Shown here: one piece after another, positions 26,344-36,946 of the stretch
Numbering within the stretch: position 1 is the stretch's first letter
Layout of the letters: every line of letters starts with the position of its first letter
NCBI RefSeq assembly: GCF_002744735.1
Contig: NZ_KZ319342.1
Location: 1-64,000 of the forward strand
Direction: 5' to 3'
Length of the DNA: 64,000 bases
Origin: Marinobacter guineae
GTDB lineage: Bacteria; Pseudomonadota; Gammaproteobacteria; Pseudomonadales; Oleiphilaceae
Notes under the pieces: generated by a model
Databases searched by the model: none
Told to the model about the DNA's origin: nothing
Seen by the model: the letters and a program-made list of their open reading frames with translations, nothing else
Position numbers and translations under genes: made by a program

Positions 26344-27512
26344 TGGATATTGTACTTCAGTGGCTGCTGCTGACAGTTGCGGTAGCCGTTGGCTGGCTGG
26401 TTGGCCGGCTGGGAAGCAATGAAAGCCGATCCAAGACAACGATTTCGGACGAGGAATCGGTAAAGGATCGCCTCCAGTTCCTCTTTACCAACTATTCCGA
26501 CCAGGCGGTCGAGAACTTCGTCCAGTCCCTGGCTGTGAACAAGGACACTGTCAGCCTGCACCTCTCAATTGGCAGTCATTTTCGCAACAAGGGTGAAACG
26601 GACCGGGCCATACTTATTCATCAAAACCTTCTGGCAAGGCCCGAGCTGCCGCCACGCTTTTCACCCCAGGTGACTCTGGAGCTGGCGCGGGACTATCTTA
26701 ATGCCGGCCTGCTGGATCGCGCCGAAGCATTGCTGCATCAGCTCATGGGTGACCGGGAATATGGCCGGCATTCCTCCCAGCAGCTGATTGATCTGTACCA
26801 ACAGGAAAAAGAGTGGGGTAAAGCGTCGGAGGTTGCCCGAACATTGACCCGGGGCGATGCCGACCCCGCCATGTTCAAGGTTCTGGCCTACTTGACTTGT
26901 GAGCTTGCTGAGCAAGCATTGAAACAGGACGATCGCTGGGAGGCCCAAAAGTTCGCCCGCGAAGCGCTGGACTACGACCGTTCCTGTGTTCGGGCCACAC
27001 TGATACTGATGAAGCTGCTGGTTCGCCAGGGCAGCTACCGTGAGGCAGGCAATCAGAGCCTGAAGGTCTTCGATCAGAATCCGGAGTTCGGTCCGGAGGC
27101 AGTTGACCGTCTGATGAAGCTTGAGCACGAGCATGGTGATATCGGCCGCCTGGCGAAAAAACTGCGCAAGCTTTACGAAAGTTACCCAAGTACCAGTTTG
27201 TTGCTCGCACTGGTCGAATCCGTAGAGCGGGCCTCTGGCCGACCTGCGGCGCTTGATCTGCTCCGGCAGGAACTGGAGCCCCGCCCAAGCGTCCGCGGCC
27301 TGTTGCGGCTTGTGGAGATGGCGGGCTATGAAAAGGGCATGACAACAGACGAAGGTAGGCTGGTGAGCCGTATCGGCCATCTGATCCTTGCCAACCGCCC
27401 GGTCTACCGATGTGTGAACTGCGGCTTCTCCGGCCGCCAGCTGCACTGGCTGTGCCCAAGCTGCAAACAGTGGGAAACAGTCCGCCCGATCCAGGGCGTT
27501 GAAGCCGAATAA
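26343..27512 (+). CDS. lapB: lipopolysaccharide assembly protein B
   Basis: A 389-residue protein with one N-terminal membrane helix ([17 protein letters not shown]), a series of TPR helices (about 60-330) and a C-terminal rubredoxin-type metal site with two CxxC pairs (CVNCGFSG and CPSC). This is the LapB/YciM architecture. In E. coli it recruits FtsH to LpxC to limit LPS synthesis. It shares one base with lapA and is followed by pyrF. Confidence 0.93.
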   Translation: MDIVLQWLLLTVAVAVGWLVGRLGSNESRSKTTISDEESVKDRLQFLFTNYSDQAVENFVQSLAVNKDTVSLHLSIGSHFRNKGETDRAILIHQNLLARPELPPRFSPQVTLELARDYLNAGLLDRAEALLHQLMGDREYGRHSSQQLIDLYQQEKEWGKASEVARTLTRGDADPAMFKVLAYLTCELAEQALKQDDRWEAQKFAREALDYDRSCVRATLILMKLLVRQGSYREAGNQSLKVFDQNPEFGPEAVDRLMKLEHEHGDIGRLAKKLRKLYESYPSTSLLLALVESVERASGRPAALDLLRQELEPRPSVRGLLRLVEMAGYEKGMTTDEGRLVSRIGHLILANRPVYRCVNCGFSGRQLHWLCPSCKQWETVRPIQGVEAE

Positions 27513-27544
27513 ACCTTTACCGAATTTCCGCAGGACAATTGAAC

Positions 27545-28255
27545 GTGCAAACCGCAAACGATCCTAAAATCATCGTCGCCCTGGATTTTCCTTCCGAGAC
27601 TTCCGCTCTGGGACTGGTTGATAAGCTTGATCCGGCCAAATGCCGACTGAAGGTAGGCAAGGAGCTGTTCACCCGCTCCGGCCCCCAACTGGTCGAGGCC
27701 CTGCAAAAGCGCGGATTCGATGTGTTCCTGGACCTGAAATTCCACGACATTCCCAACACGACATCAGCGGCGGTTGCAGCAGCAGCGGATCTCGGTGTCT
27801 GGATGGTGAACGTCCATGCCTCCGGCGGCGAGAAAATGATGACCGCCTGCCGGGAGCGCCTGGAAACCTTCGGGGCGGATCGCCCACTATTAATCGCCGT
27901 CACCGTCCTCACCAGCATGAATGCTGACGACCTGGCCGGTATCGGCATCACCGATTCTCCGGAAGCCCAGGTATCCCGCCTGGCAACCCTCACCAGAAAC
28001 TGCGGCCTAGACGGCGTCGTCTGTTCGGCCCAGGAAGCGCCGAAGCTCAAAGCCGAGCAGGGCGACGACTTCAAGCTGATCACCCCTGGTATCCGGCCGC
28101 TGACCGCCGACAAAGGCGACCAGCAGCGCATCATGACGCCTACGGATGCCGTCAAGGCCGGTTCCGACTACCTCGTGATTGGCCGTCCGATTACTCAGGC
28201 GTCGGATCCTCTGGCTGCCTTGGAGGCTATTCACTCAGAAGTGATAGGGCTCTGA
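27545..28255 (+). CDS. pyrF: orotidine 5'-phosphate decarboxylase
   Basis: A 236-residue type 1 decarboxylase that makes UMP. The catalytic Asp-Lys-Asp network is in [11 protein letters not shown], and the phosphate-binding end [10 protein letters not shown] is intact. The GTG at 27545 is preferred over the TTG at 27539, because AGGA (27532-27535) is then 9 bases away instead of 3. It follows lapB by 32 bases and is the last gene before a long intergenic region with two palindromes. Confidence 0.94.
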   Translation: MQTANDPKIIVALDFPSETSALGLVDKLDPAKCRLKVGKELFTRSGPQLVEALQKRGFDVFLDLKFHDIPNTTSAAVAAAADLGVWMVNVHASGGEKMMTACRERLETFGADRPLLIAVTVLTSMNADDLAGIGITDSPEAQVSRLATLTRNCGLDGVVCSAQEAPKLKAEQGDDFKLITPGIRPLTADKGDQQRIMTPTDAVKAGSDYLVIGRPITQASDPLAALEAIHSEVIGL

Positions 28256-28304
28256 CTTTGTCCCGTTCTCGAATTCTGCCCTAGCCTTCCAGTGGTGGGG
28301 GCTT

Positions 28305-28412
28305 GGGACTGCTGGCAGGGCTTTCCAAAACACGCTACAAGCACATCCCTGTGCGCTTGTTTCGGGCCATCCATGGCCCTCTACAGTTTTGGAAAGCCCT
28401 GCCAGCAGTCCC
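28305..28412 (+). repeat. large palindrome, family copy 1
   Basis: A 108-bp element. The 26-27 base arm starting GGGACTGCTGGCAGGG and its exact reverse complement at the end enclose a core with two small hairpins, AAGCAC-ATCCCT-GTGCGCTT and GGGCC-ATCCAT-GGCCC. The core is shared with the other three copies; the arm sequence is not. Confidence 0.85.
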
Positions 28413-28572
28413 GCTTTGACCTCCCAGTTGTCCGCTGTTTACTGAACGGCGTAGGTCGTTTTGCGCTGCGCCAGTCCAACCTGAATGTCTGTGCCAATCC
28501 AAGCTGCATCTCATCAGGCGCCTTGCGAAAATTTAGCAAATATCTCGTGAGTATATCTTTGAGCGCCGGATC

Positions 28573-28680
28573 GGTGGTGTGGGGCCGCCCTCCCAAAAAT
28601 GTCTGTGGCCAAGGATGGCCACAGTCAAGCGCACATGGACGTGCTTGTAGCGGTTTTTGGGAGGGCGGCCCCACACCACC
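28573..28680 (-). repeat. large palindrome, family copy 2 (inverted)
   Basis: A 108-bp element. Arms start GGTGGTGTGGGGCCGCCC and end with the reverse complement. Read on the minus strand, the core carries CGCTACAAGCACGTCCATG and then GTGGCCATCCTTGGCCAC, matching copy 1 closely. The arms have a different sequence from copy 1. It lies 160 bases from copy 1, in the opposite orientation. Confidence 0.85.
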
Positions 28681-28767
28681 AGCCCCGAATGACAGCAGGC
28701 TAGGGCAGGAGCAGGCATCACCACCCAGGGTGGGGTCGAAAGCGTGATACCCAAAAGAAGGCAATAA

Positions 28768-28800
28768 AAAACCCGCTAACTCAAAGAATTAGCGGGTTTT
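28768..28800 (-). terminator. intrinsic terminator after tRNA-Asn
   Basis: AAAACCCGCTAA and TTAGCGGGTTTT form a 12-bp stem with a 9-base loop. On the minus strand a run of six T bases follows, so it mainly ends the tRNA-Asn transcript; on the plus strand it has four T bases and may also stop read-through from pyrF. Confidence 0.85.
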
Positions 28801-28808
28801 CAGAATAG

Positions 28809-28884
28809 TGGCTCCCCGAGCTGGGCTCGAACCAGCGACAAACGGATTAACAGTCCGTTGCTCTACCAACTGAGCTATCGGGGA
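28809..28884 (-). tRNA. tRNA-Asn (GTT)
   Basis: The minus strand reads TCCCCGATAGCTCAGTTGG at the 5' end, anticodon loop CTGTTAA (anticodon GTT), the TTCGAGC T-loop and an encoded CCA end. The 76 bases fold into a normal cloverleaf. It is identical to the tRNA at 43515. Confidence 0.97.
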
Positions 28885-28954
28885 ACGTCGTCATGTGACG
28901 AGGCGCGTATATTATGTTGGCTATACCGCCCCGTCAACCCCTGGCCAGAACTTT

Positions 28955-30139
28955 TTAGCCAAGCGCTTTCTGCAGACGCTCAATGGCCTTGTGCAGGTTG
29001 TCCATGCTGGTCGCGAAGCTCAGGCGCATATGGCCCGGGCATCCGAATGCGGAACCTGGAACCAGCGCGACGCCGGCATCGGTCAGCAGTTTTTCGGCGA
29101 ATTCCACATCATTGCTGACACTGGAATCGGCATCGATGGCGCCCTGGAAGCTTGGGAACACATAAAAAGTTCCGTCGCCGTGCAGGCATTCGACGCCCGG
29201 TAGTTGGTTCAGGGCCTCAACCAGCCAGTCGTGGCGTTCCTTGAACGCCTTGACCATCTCACCCACGCAAGCCTGATCGCCATCCAGCGCAGCCTGTGCC
29301 GCCGCCTGGGAGATGGAGGCCGGGTTGGAGGTGCTCTGGGACTGGATCTTCTTCATGGCACCGATGATTTTCGCCGGGCCGGCGGCGTAGCCGATACGCC
29401 AGCCTGTCATGGAGTAGGCCTTGGACACGCCGTTCAGAACGAACGTTCGGTCATACAGCTCCGGTGTTGCGTTCAGGATGTTGCAGAACGGCTTGCCGGT
29501 CCAGAGGATCGGTTCGTACATGTCGTCGGTGGCGATCATGATGTTCGGATGCTTCTTCAGCACTTCGCCAATGGCCTGCAGCTCTTCCAGAGTGTAAGCC
29601 ATGCCGCTCGGGTTCGAGGGGCTGTTGATCACGAACAGGCGGGTACGCTCGGTAATGGCGTTTTCCAGCTGTTCCGGGGTGATCTTGAAGCGGGTCTCGG
29701 CGCCGGTTTCGATAATAACCGGTTTGCCTTCGGCTACCAGGACCATGTCCGGGTAGGATACCCAGTAAGGCGCCGGGATGATGGCTTCGTCGCCCGGGTT
29801 CAGTGTGGCAAGTGCGAGGTTGAAAAAGCTCTGTTTGCCACCACTGCTTACTAAGATCTGGTTGGCTTCGTATTCCAGGCCGTTGTCCCGTTTGAACTTC
29901 GCAATAATCGCTTTCTTCAGGGCTGGCGTACCATCAACGGCAGTATATTTGGTCTGTCCGTTATTGATGGCTTCAATGGCCGCCTGTTTGATGTGATCAG
30001 GGGTATCGAAGTCCGGCTCGCCTGCACCCAGGCCAATAATATCCTGGCCGGCTGCGCGGAGTTCCGCGGCCTTGTTGGTGACTGCGAGGGTGGGAGAGGG
30101 CTTGATTGCCTGTACTCGGCTGGAAAGTTGAAGGTCCAA
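28955..30139 (-). CDS. class I aspartate/aromatic-type aminotransferase
   Basis: A 394-residue PLP enzyme of the bacterial aspartate aminotransferase Ib group: GLGAGEPDFDTPDHIK at the front, INSPSNPSGMAY, and the PLP lysine in NGVSKAYSMTGWRIGY, followed by the C-terminal arginine in HMRLSFATS. Most likely it interconverts aspartate and oxaloacetate with glutamate/2-oxoglutarate; some relatives also accept prephenate. It is divergent from uvrB with a 182-base shared upstream region, and its end lies 70 bases from tRNA-Asn. Confidence 0.93.
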   Translation of the reverse strand: MDLQLSSRVQAIKPSPTLAVTNKAAELRAAGQDIIGLGAGEPDFDTPDHIKQAAIEAINNGQTKYTAVDGTPALKKAIIAKFKRDNGLEYEANQILVSSGGKQSFFNLALATLNPGDEAIIPAPYWVSYPDMVLVAEGKPVIIETGAETRFKITPEQLENAITERTRLFVINSPSNPSGMAYTLEELQAIGEVLKKHPNIMIATDDMYEPILWTGKPFCNILNATPELYDRTFVLNGVSKAYSMTGWRIGYAAGPAKIIGAMKKIQSQSTSNPASISQAAAQAALDGDQACVGEMVKAFKERHDWLVEALNQLPGVECLHGDGTFYVFPSFQGAIDADSSVSNDVEFAEKLLTDAGVALVPGSAFGCPGHMRLSFATSMDNLHKAIERLQKALG

Positions 30140-30321
30140 ACTTGCGCTCCTTAAAGCTGCGTCTGATAGGGCTGCGACCGCCGGGTGCCAGAGCTGCTGG
30201 CTGATTTTCGCCCAGCCGTCGATCGCACTGATGGTATCATGAAGCCAGCATATCGCTAAATTTCTCTAATGGTGGGGCTGTATCGTCCCAGCTACGGTTC
30301 TACCGGAGGTTTCCGCCAGTT

Positions 30322-32382
<2,061 letters not shown>

Positions 32383-32429
32383 TTGCTGGTTCGGTTCGAG
32401 CCTGTGTAGCCTGCTGGTTTGGTAGCTGC

Positions 32430-32536
32430 GCACTGCAGGGCACCCCTTGCAAAACACGCCCGTGAATACGTCCCTGTAGGGCTCGGTCGCGCCATCCCTG
32501 GCGCTCCACGGTTTTGCAAGGGGTGCCCTGCAGTGC
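32430..32536 (+). repeat. large palindrome, family copy 3
   Basis: A 107-bp element between the convergent ends of uvrB and the C39/GNAT gene. Arms start GCACTGCAGGGCACCCCT and close with the exact reverse complement. The core contains CGTGAATACGTCCCTGTAGG and GCGCC-ATCCCT-GGCGC, homologous to the other copies. Confidence 0.85.
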
Positions 32537-32553
32537 TCATTTCAGCTTGGGCG

Positions 32554-33666
32554 TTATCGCCTGGGTCCTACGATGACAGCCGCCTGTAACGGCTGATTTC
32601 TTCCGTATCGGGAAATCTGGCTGAACACTCGTTTGTCGACTGGCAGGTATTGCTTGTCGGCGACGGTTTCCCCGACCTCCACGTCAATTTCCGGGTCGTG
32701 AAGGTACACGAACTGGTCGTCGATGGCACATACCGTTACCCAGTGGGGGACGCGGCTGCGGTTCAGTTGCCAGGTGCTGATCAGGATGACCGGTACCCGA
32801 CCTTCGTGCAGTGCTTCTTCCATGGCTTCCAGGGTGAGCGGATCGTGGTGGAGCTGGATGCCGGTCTGGCCGATGTCGTGTAGAAAGCCCTCATGGACCA
32901 GTTCCAGAACCCGTTTCTTGTCCTCGCTCCTGACCGTGTCTTTGAACAGGGCTCCTTCCATGCTGATCCACGCACTGGCTTCAAAGCCCCGGTTCCACGC
33001 CGACAGGGCCAGCCCGTGGGGGCCGCAGCCACCGTGGCCAGCAAGCATGAAGATGGTTGTCGCCTCCCGCCATATCCTCAGTTCTTCCAGGGTTGTGAGC
33101 GGTTGCTGCTCATCCAGAGTGGCCATGGCCATGATCAGAGCAGCGGGGCCGCAGGAAAAGTCTGTCGTCTGTGGGTAATAGGGCACCGCCGGGAATTCCC
33201 GGGACGGCTCATAGAACAGGATCCGTCGCTCAAAACGCAGGGCATTCCCATGGTCTTCATAATAGTCCCGGTAGGTTCCGAACTGGCGATACCCGAGGCG
33301 TTTATAAAGATTTATGGCGCCCCGGTTATCCTCCCGGACTTCCAGCCTCATGACGATGCGGCCAGCTTCAGCGGCTTCTTCTTCCGCTTCCCGAACCAGT
33401 TTCTCACCTACACCCTGGCCGCGTAAGGCCGGCGATACCGCAATGGAGTAGATTCGGGCCAGCCGGGTGGCAGCGCTCATCAGAACCAGGCAGTAGCCCA
33501 CCAGTTCCCCGTCGGCTTCAGCGACGATCAGTCGGTCTCTGGGCATGTCCAGAAAACGGCGGAAACTGCGCCGGGACAACCGGTCCTCGGTGAAACACCG
33601 GTTTTCAAGCAAAACCAGGGTGTCGAGGTCCTTGCTGGTGGCTTGTCGGAGCTGGAAATCAGGCAT
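32554..33666 (-). CDS. GNAT acetyltransferase fused to a C39-like peptidase
   Basis: A 370-residue two-domain protein. Residues 1-155 are a GNAT domain with the acetyl-CoA loop RGQGVGEKL (82-90) and the GAINLYKRLGY end typical of RimI-like N-acetyltransferases. Residues 160-370 are a C39-like papain-fold peptidase with C172 (TTDFSCGPAA), H308 (VPHWVTV) and D324 (LHDPEI). It has no membrane segment, so it probably acts in the cytoplasm. Divergent from an RLAN/RimK-like ATP-grasp gene, a pairing known in proteobacteria and suggested to modify or process peptides. The substrate is unknown. The end faces uvrB. Confidence 0.88.
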   Translation of the reverse strand: MPDFQLRQATSKDLDTLVLLENRCFTEDRLSRRSFRRFLDMPRDRLIVAEADGELVGYCLVLMSAATRLARIYSIAVSPALRGQGVGEKLVREAEEEAAEAGRIVMRLEVREDNRGAINLYKRLGYRQFGTYRDYYEDHGNALRFERRILFYEPSREFPAVPYYPQTTDFSCGPAALIMAMATLDEQQPLTTLEELRIWREATTIFMLAGHGGCGPHGLALSAWNRGFEASAWISMEGALFKDTVRSEDKKRVLELVHEGFLHDIGQTGIQLHHDPLTLEAMEEALHEGRVPVILISTWQLNRSRVPHWVTVCAIDDQFVYLHDPEIDVEVGETVADKQYLPVDKRVFSQISRYGRNQPLQAAVIVGPRR

Positions 33667-33764
33667 GGTAATGCGGCCTTGATAAGATCTGTGTGGGCAT
33701 GCTGGTGGGCTTCCCTGATCCGGCTATTATGGTAGAGAGTCCTGTATACGCAAAGCGGGTAACT

Positions 33765-33782
33765 ATGCGTAAAAGCACGCAT
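33765..33782. promoter_or_regulatory. inverted repeat in divergent promoter region
   Basis: ATGCGT (33765-33770) and ACGCAT (33777-33782) form a perfect 6-base inverted repeat with a 6-base spacer, between the divergent GNAT/C39 and ATP-grasp genes. It could be an operator that controls both. No regulator is encoded nearby. Confidence 0.35.
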
Positions 33783-33867
33783 CATGCGCCGATTGTGCGG
33801 GTATTGTTACCGGCGTATCGTTGCGGCAGGTAACACAGGCTATAACCTTCAGGGAGGAACGCCTTTA

Positions 33868-35367
33868 ATGTCCCGATTGCTCATTGTAGTGGACCGCGCC
33901 AAAGACTGGGCACCTTATTACCCCAGTGAAGACGTTCTGACTTTTGACCAGTATCTTCAGTTCTCGGCACCGCCGGCCAACCGGGTGCGGGTCATCAATT
34001 TGTGCCAGAGCGCCAAATACCTGAGCCGGGGCTACTATTGCTCATTGTTGGCGGAGGCCCGCGGCCATCATGTGGTGCCCTCAGTGATGACCCTCAACGA
34101 CCTGAGTCGCAAGGGGCTTTTTTCCCTGGAGCTGGAAGAGCTGGATGCCAGTGTTATCAACTGGCTGGAAGCTGCCGGTTCGGCGATTGATCCGGCCAGC
34201 GATGAGCGGGAAGCGACCCACGAAGTCAAAATCCGGACCTACTTCGGCCAGGCCGAACACCCGGATCTCAAACCTGTAGCCCGCGCTCTGTTTGAGCGCT
34301 TCCCGTGCCCGATACTCGAGATAGTGTTCAAGCGCCGCAAGCAGTGGCAGATTGAATCCATGAAACCGGCGGCTCCGGCGGATCTGGGTGAGCATGAGCA
34401 GGACGTGTTTGCGGCCGCCCTGGACCGGTTCAGCAGCATGGTTTGGCGAAAGCCGCGCACGCGCCGGCGATACCGCTTCGATCTGGCGGTGTTGGTGAAT
34501 CCGGATGAGGAAATGCCGCCAAGCGACAAGGTGGCCCTGAAGCGCTTTGAGAAAGCCGGCCGTAAGCTGGGGATCAACGTGGAACAGATCACCCGTCGGG
34601 ATTACATGCGCCTGCCGGAATACGACGGCCTGTTTATCCGGGAAACCACGGCCATTGACCATCACACCTACCGATTTGCCCGCAAGGCGGATGCTGAGGG
34701 CATGGTGGTGATTGATGATCCGGCATCGATTCTGAAATGCACCAACAAGGTATTCCTTGCCGACCTGCTGAAGAACAACAAGGTTCCGACGCCCAAAACG
34801 CTGATTCTTTCAAAGGATCAGAAAGATGCCGTTGAGCAGGTGATCACGGACCTGGGTTTTCCGGTGGTCATCAAGATCCCGGATGGAGCGTTCTCCAGAG
34901 GTGTCAACAAAGCCGAAGATGAAAAGTCCCTGCGAGCCGGTCTTCGTGAACTGTTCAAGCAGTCGGCCCTGGTGCTGGCTCAGGAGTATCTGTATACGGA
35001 TTACGACTGGAGGATCGGAGTTCTGGGCGGGCGGGCTATCTACGCCTGTAAGTATATGATGGTCAAAGGCCACTGGCAGATTTACCAGCACGGTGAATCG
35101 GCAAGTGAAAGTGGCGGTTTCGAGACCATGCCCACCTATGAGGTTCCTCGGAACGTCATACAGGCGGCGTTGAACGCAACCAGGCTGATAGGTAACGGCC
35201 TTTATGGCGTGGATATCAAGCAGTCCGGAAACCGGGTTGCGGTGATTGAAGTGAACGATAACCCGAGCATTGACGCCGGGGTTGAAGACAAGTTTCTGGG
35301 AGGGGAACTCTACACCCTGATCATGCAGGAGTTCCTGTCCCGAATGGAGGAGAACCGACGTCGCTAG
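33868..35367 (+). CDS. RLAN-domain RimK-like ATP-grasp ligase
   Basis: A 499-residue protein. Residues 1 to about 160 form the RLAN domain (SRLLIVVDRAKDWAPYYPSE, then INLCQSAKYLSRGYYCSLLA), a fold of unknown role found in front of RimK-like enzymes. Residues 200-495 contain the ATP-grasp fold with FPVVIKIPDGAFSRGV, LAQEYLYTDYDWRIG and the metal-binding VIEVNDNPSI. RimK-type enzymes add amino acids to carboxyl groups of proteins or peptides with ATP. The ATG at 33868 is chosen after the AGGGAGG site; an in-frame ATG at 33784 lacks one. It is divergent from the GNAT/C39 gene; no separate small peptide gene is visible in between. Confidence 0.88.
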   Translation: MSRLLIVVDRAKDWAPYYPSEDVLTFDQYLQFSAPPANRVRVINLCQSAKYLSRGYYCSLLAEARGHHVVPSVMTLNDLSRKGLFSLELEELDASVINWLEAAGSAIDPASDEREATHEVKIRTYFGQAEHPDLKPVARALFERFPCPILEIVFKRRKQWQIESMKPAAPADLGEHEQDVFAAALDRFSSMVWRKPRTRRRYRFDLAVLVNPDEEMPPSDKVALKRFEKAGRKLGINVEQITRRDYMRLPEYDGLFIRETTAIDHHTYRFARKADAEGMVVIDDPASILKCTNKVFLADLLKNNKVPTPKTLILSKDQKDAVEQVITDLGFPVVIKIPDGAFSRGVNKAEDEKSLRAGLRELFKQSALVLAQEYLYTDYDWRIGVLGGRAIYACKYMMVKGHWQIYQHGESASESGGFETMPTYEVPRNVIQAALNATRLIGNGLYGVDIKQSGNRVAVIEVNDNPSIDAGVEDKFLGGELYTLIMQEFLSRMEENRRR

Positions 35368-35378
35368 TGTCCCGTATA

Positions 35379-36539
35379 TCAGGGGCCGGCAACCCATATC
35401 CGGACGCTGCCGAACCAGGGGTAGTCTCCGAGCTCCTGGCGGACGTTGTGTTGCGTGAAGATTGTATCTTTGTCCGGCTCGTCCAGGAACAGCTCCAGAT
35501 GTACCTTGTTCTTGAGGTAATGGAGTCGCAGACGGCTGTGGTGTGGTAGCTCGCCCAGGTGCCGGGAAATAATCCCCCGGATATCTTCCCTTGAAGGCAG
35601 GCGCTCTGACGTGGGGGGCTGGTCTTCGTCGTTTTCGGCATCAATGTGAAAGTTGATGTACCTGATGTTTTCGAGCGCATCCCGCATGCCAGAGACCACC
35701 TGCATGCCAATCTGATGACCTTCCGATACGCTGATTTCCGGCCGAACCACAAGGTGGATATCCAGCAGGATGTCATGCCCCATACGGCGGCTGCGCAGTT
35801 CATGAACGTTACGAACGCCATTGGTGTCCCGGGCGATGGTCTTGAGCATTTCGGTGTCTTCGGGAGAGAGCCCTGTGTCCACCAGTTCCTTAACGCTGTC
35901 CCAGGTAAACTTCCAGCCGATGTGAATAATGATGCCGGCGATCACGACCGCCGCGAACACATCCAGCCAGACCATGCCAAGCATCGCCCCGGCGGTGGAG
36001 ACTAAAACCACAACTGAAGAAAAGGCATCGGTACGGCTATGCCAGGCATTGGCGATAATCAGATCTGATCGTATGGCTTGGCCGACATTGCGGGTGTAAC
36101 GGTAAATCCATTCCTTGCCCACAACCGACGCGGCGGCAGCTACCAGAACCGGCCAGCCCGGCACAGTGTCTACGCCGCCCTCGATAAGACGCAGTGTATT
36201 TTCCCATGCCAGTGCGGCGCCGACGGCGATCAGGATACTGCCAAGTACCAGGGTCCCGAAGGTTTCGATTCGCTGGTGGCCGTAGGGGTGGTCATCGTCA
36301 GGCTCCTGGCGGGAAACCTTCATTACCCCGAGAACGACCAGGTCTGACGCAACATCGGTGAATGAGTGGATCCCGTCCACCAGCAATGCCTGGGAATGAA
36401 AAAGAGTACCACCAATGACTTTAATGACGCCCAGAATAGCATCAAGAATCATTCCGATAATGGTGACCCGCGACGCCGCCTTCATTTCACCGGCCAAATT
36501 TTCGCGGTGTTGTTGTGCGGGGGAGATGGGATCTTGCAT
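35379..36539 (-). CDS. cation diffusion facilitator metal transporter
   Basis: A 386-residue inner-membrane exporter of divalent metals such as Zn2+ or Fe2+. Six membrane segments cover about 25-215. The metal-site pairs are seen as HSFTD in segment 2 and HSRTD in segment 5. The C-terminal cytoplasmic domain (about 225-310) contains the typical HELRSRRMG and DIHLVV strands. An extra C-terminal extension of about 70 residues follows (RGIISRHLGELPHHSRLRLH), seen in some marine relatives. It ends 11 bases from the ATP-grasp gene, convergent with it. Confidence 0.9.
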   Translation of the reverse strand: MQDPISPAQQHRENLAGEMKAASRVTIIGMILDAILGVIKVIGGTLFHSQALLVDGIHSFTDVASDLVVLGVMKVSRQEPDDDHPYGHQRIETFGTLVLGSILIAVGAALAWENTLRLIEGGVDTVPGWPVLVAAAASVVGKEWIYRYTRNVGQAIRSDLIIANAWHSRTDAFSSVVVLVSTAGAMLGMVWLDVFAAVVIAGIIIHIGWKFTWDSVKELVDTGLSPEDTEMLKTIARDTNGVRNVHELRSRRMGHDILLDIHLVVRPEISVSEGHQIGMQVVSGMRDALENIRYINFHIDAENDEDQPPTSERLPSREDIRGIISRHLGELPHHSRLRLHYLKNKVHLELFLDEPDKDTIFTQHNVRQELGDYPWFGSVRIWVAGP

Positions 36540-36946
36540 AGGGGCACTCCGGATCAGATGACAGGAGGCAGTATAACGTTATTCGGCCCGGTTGTGGCAG
36601 GCCTGCTCAAGGCCTGGAATTGCTGCGATTTATACACATCATTGCAGTACTGTGATGCGTTAACATTTTGTACAGGTATTGTCGATAGCAATGCAAAGAA
36701 TACATAGGTCATTGAAAATAAAGCGAAAAATAACTGGTTAAAAAATGATCAATCTGTAGGCTGGCGCAGTTATCAAGGGATAGCAAACGTTGCCCCGCGA
36801 TTTTCAACAGGGTTATCCACAGATTCCGTGGAAAAGGTCATGAGACTGCCATCTTACAGTCATTTAGAGCTGATTTTGTTCTGTCCCGGGATGCTGTGGA
36901 AAACTTCCGGTATACTCCGCCCACCTGGACTAAGGGAGTTTTTCAG
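36540..36946. other. 407-base intergenic region upstream of pyrD
   Basis: A clearly AT-richer stretch between divergent genes. It holds three matches to the DnaA box consensus TTWTNCACA: TTATACACA (36630-36638), TTATCCACA (36813-36821) and, on the minus strand, TTTTCCACA (36895-36903). A GCAAACGTT sequence at 36783 resembles half of a PurR operator. No convincing gene is present. Confidence 0.55.
36813..36821 (+). promoter_or_regulatory. perfect DnaA box
   Basis: TTATCCACA is the strong DnaA-binding sequence. Two further consensus matches lie within 185 bases, on either side. Binding may affect pyrD expression or titrate DnaA. This is inferred. Confidence 0.45.

Larger units (their letters stand above)
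28256..28808. other. 553-base intergenic region with two palindromes and a terminator
   Basis: This gap between convergent pyrF and the tRNA-Asn gene holds two members of the large palindrome family (28305-28412 and 28573-28680) in opposite orientation and a terminator at 28768. The open frames crossing it follow the palindromes and have no protein-like character. Bases 28413-28572 show nothing recognisable. Confidence 0.75.

Noticed and set aside
28292-28764. Open frames in the pyrF/tRNA gap
   Set aside because: They read through palindromes and mirror each other on both strands, as palindromic DNA forces them to do; no ribosome binding sites or motifs.
36783-36795. PurR-like operator before pyrD
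   Set aside because: Only GCAAACGTT matches half of the palindrome, the other half does not; PurR is mostly an enterobacterial and Vibrio regulator.
36540-36946. Replication origin because of DnaA boxes
   Set aside because: No dnaA, dnaN or gidA nearby and only three boxes; a chromosomal origin normally has more boxes and such neighbours.
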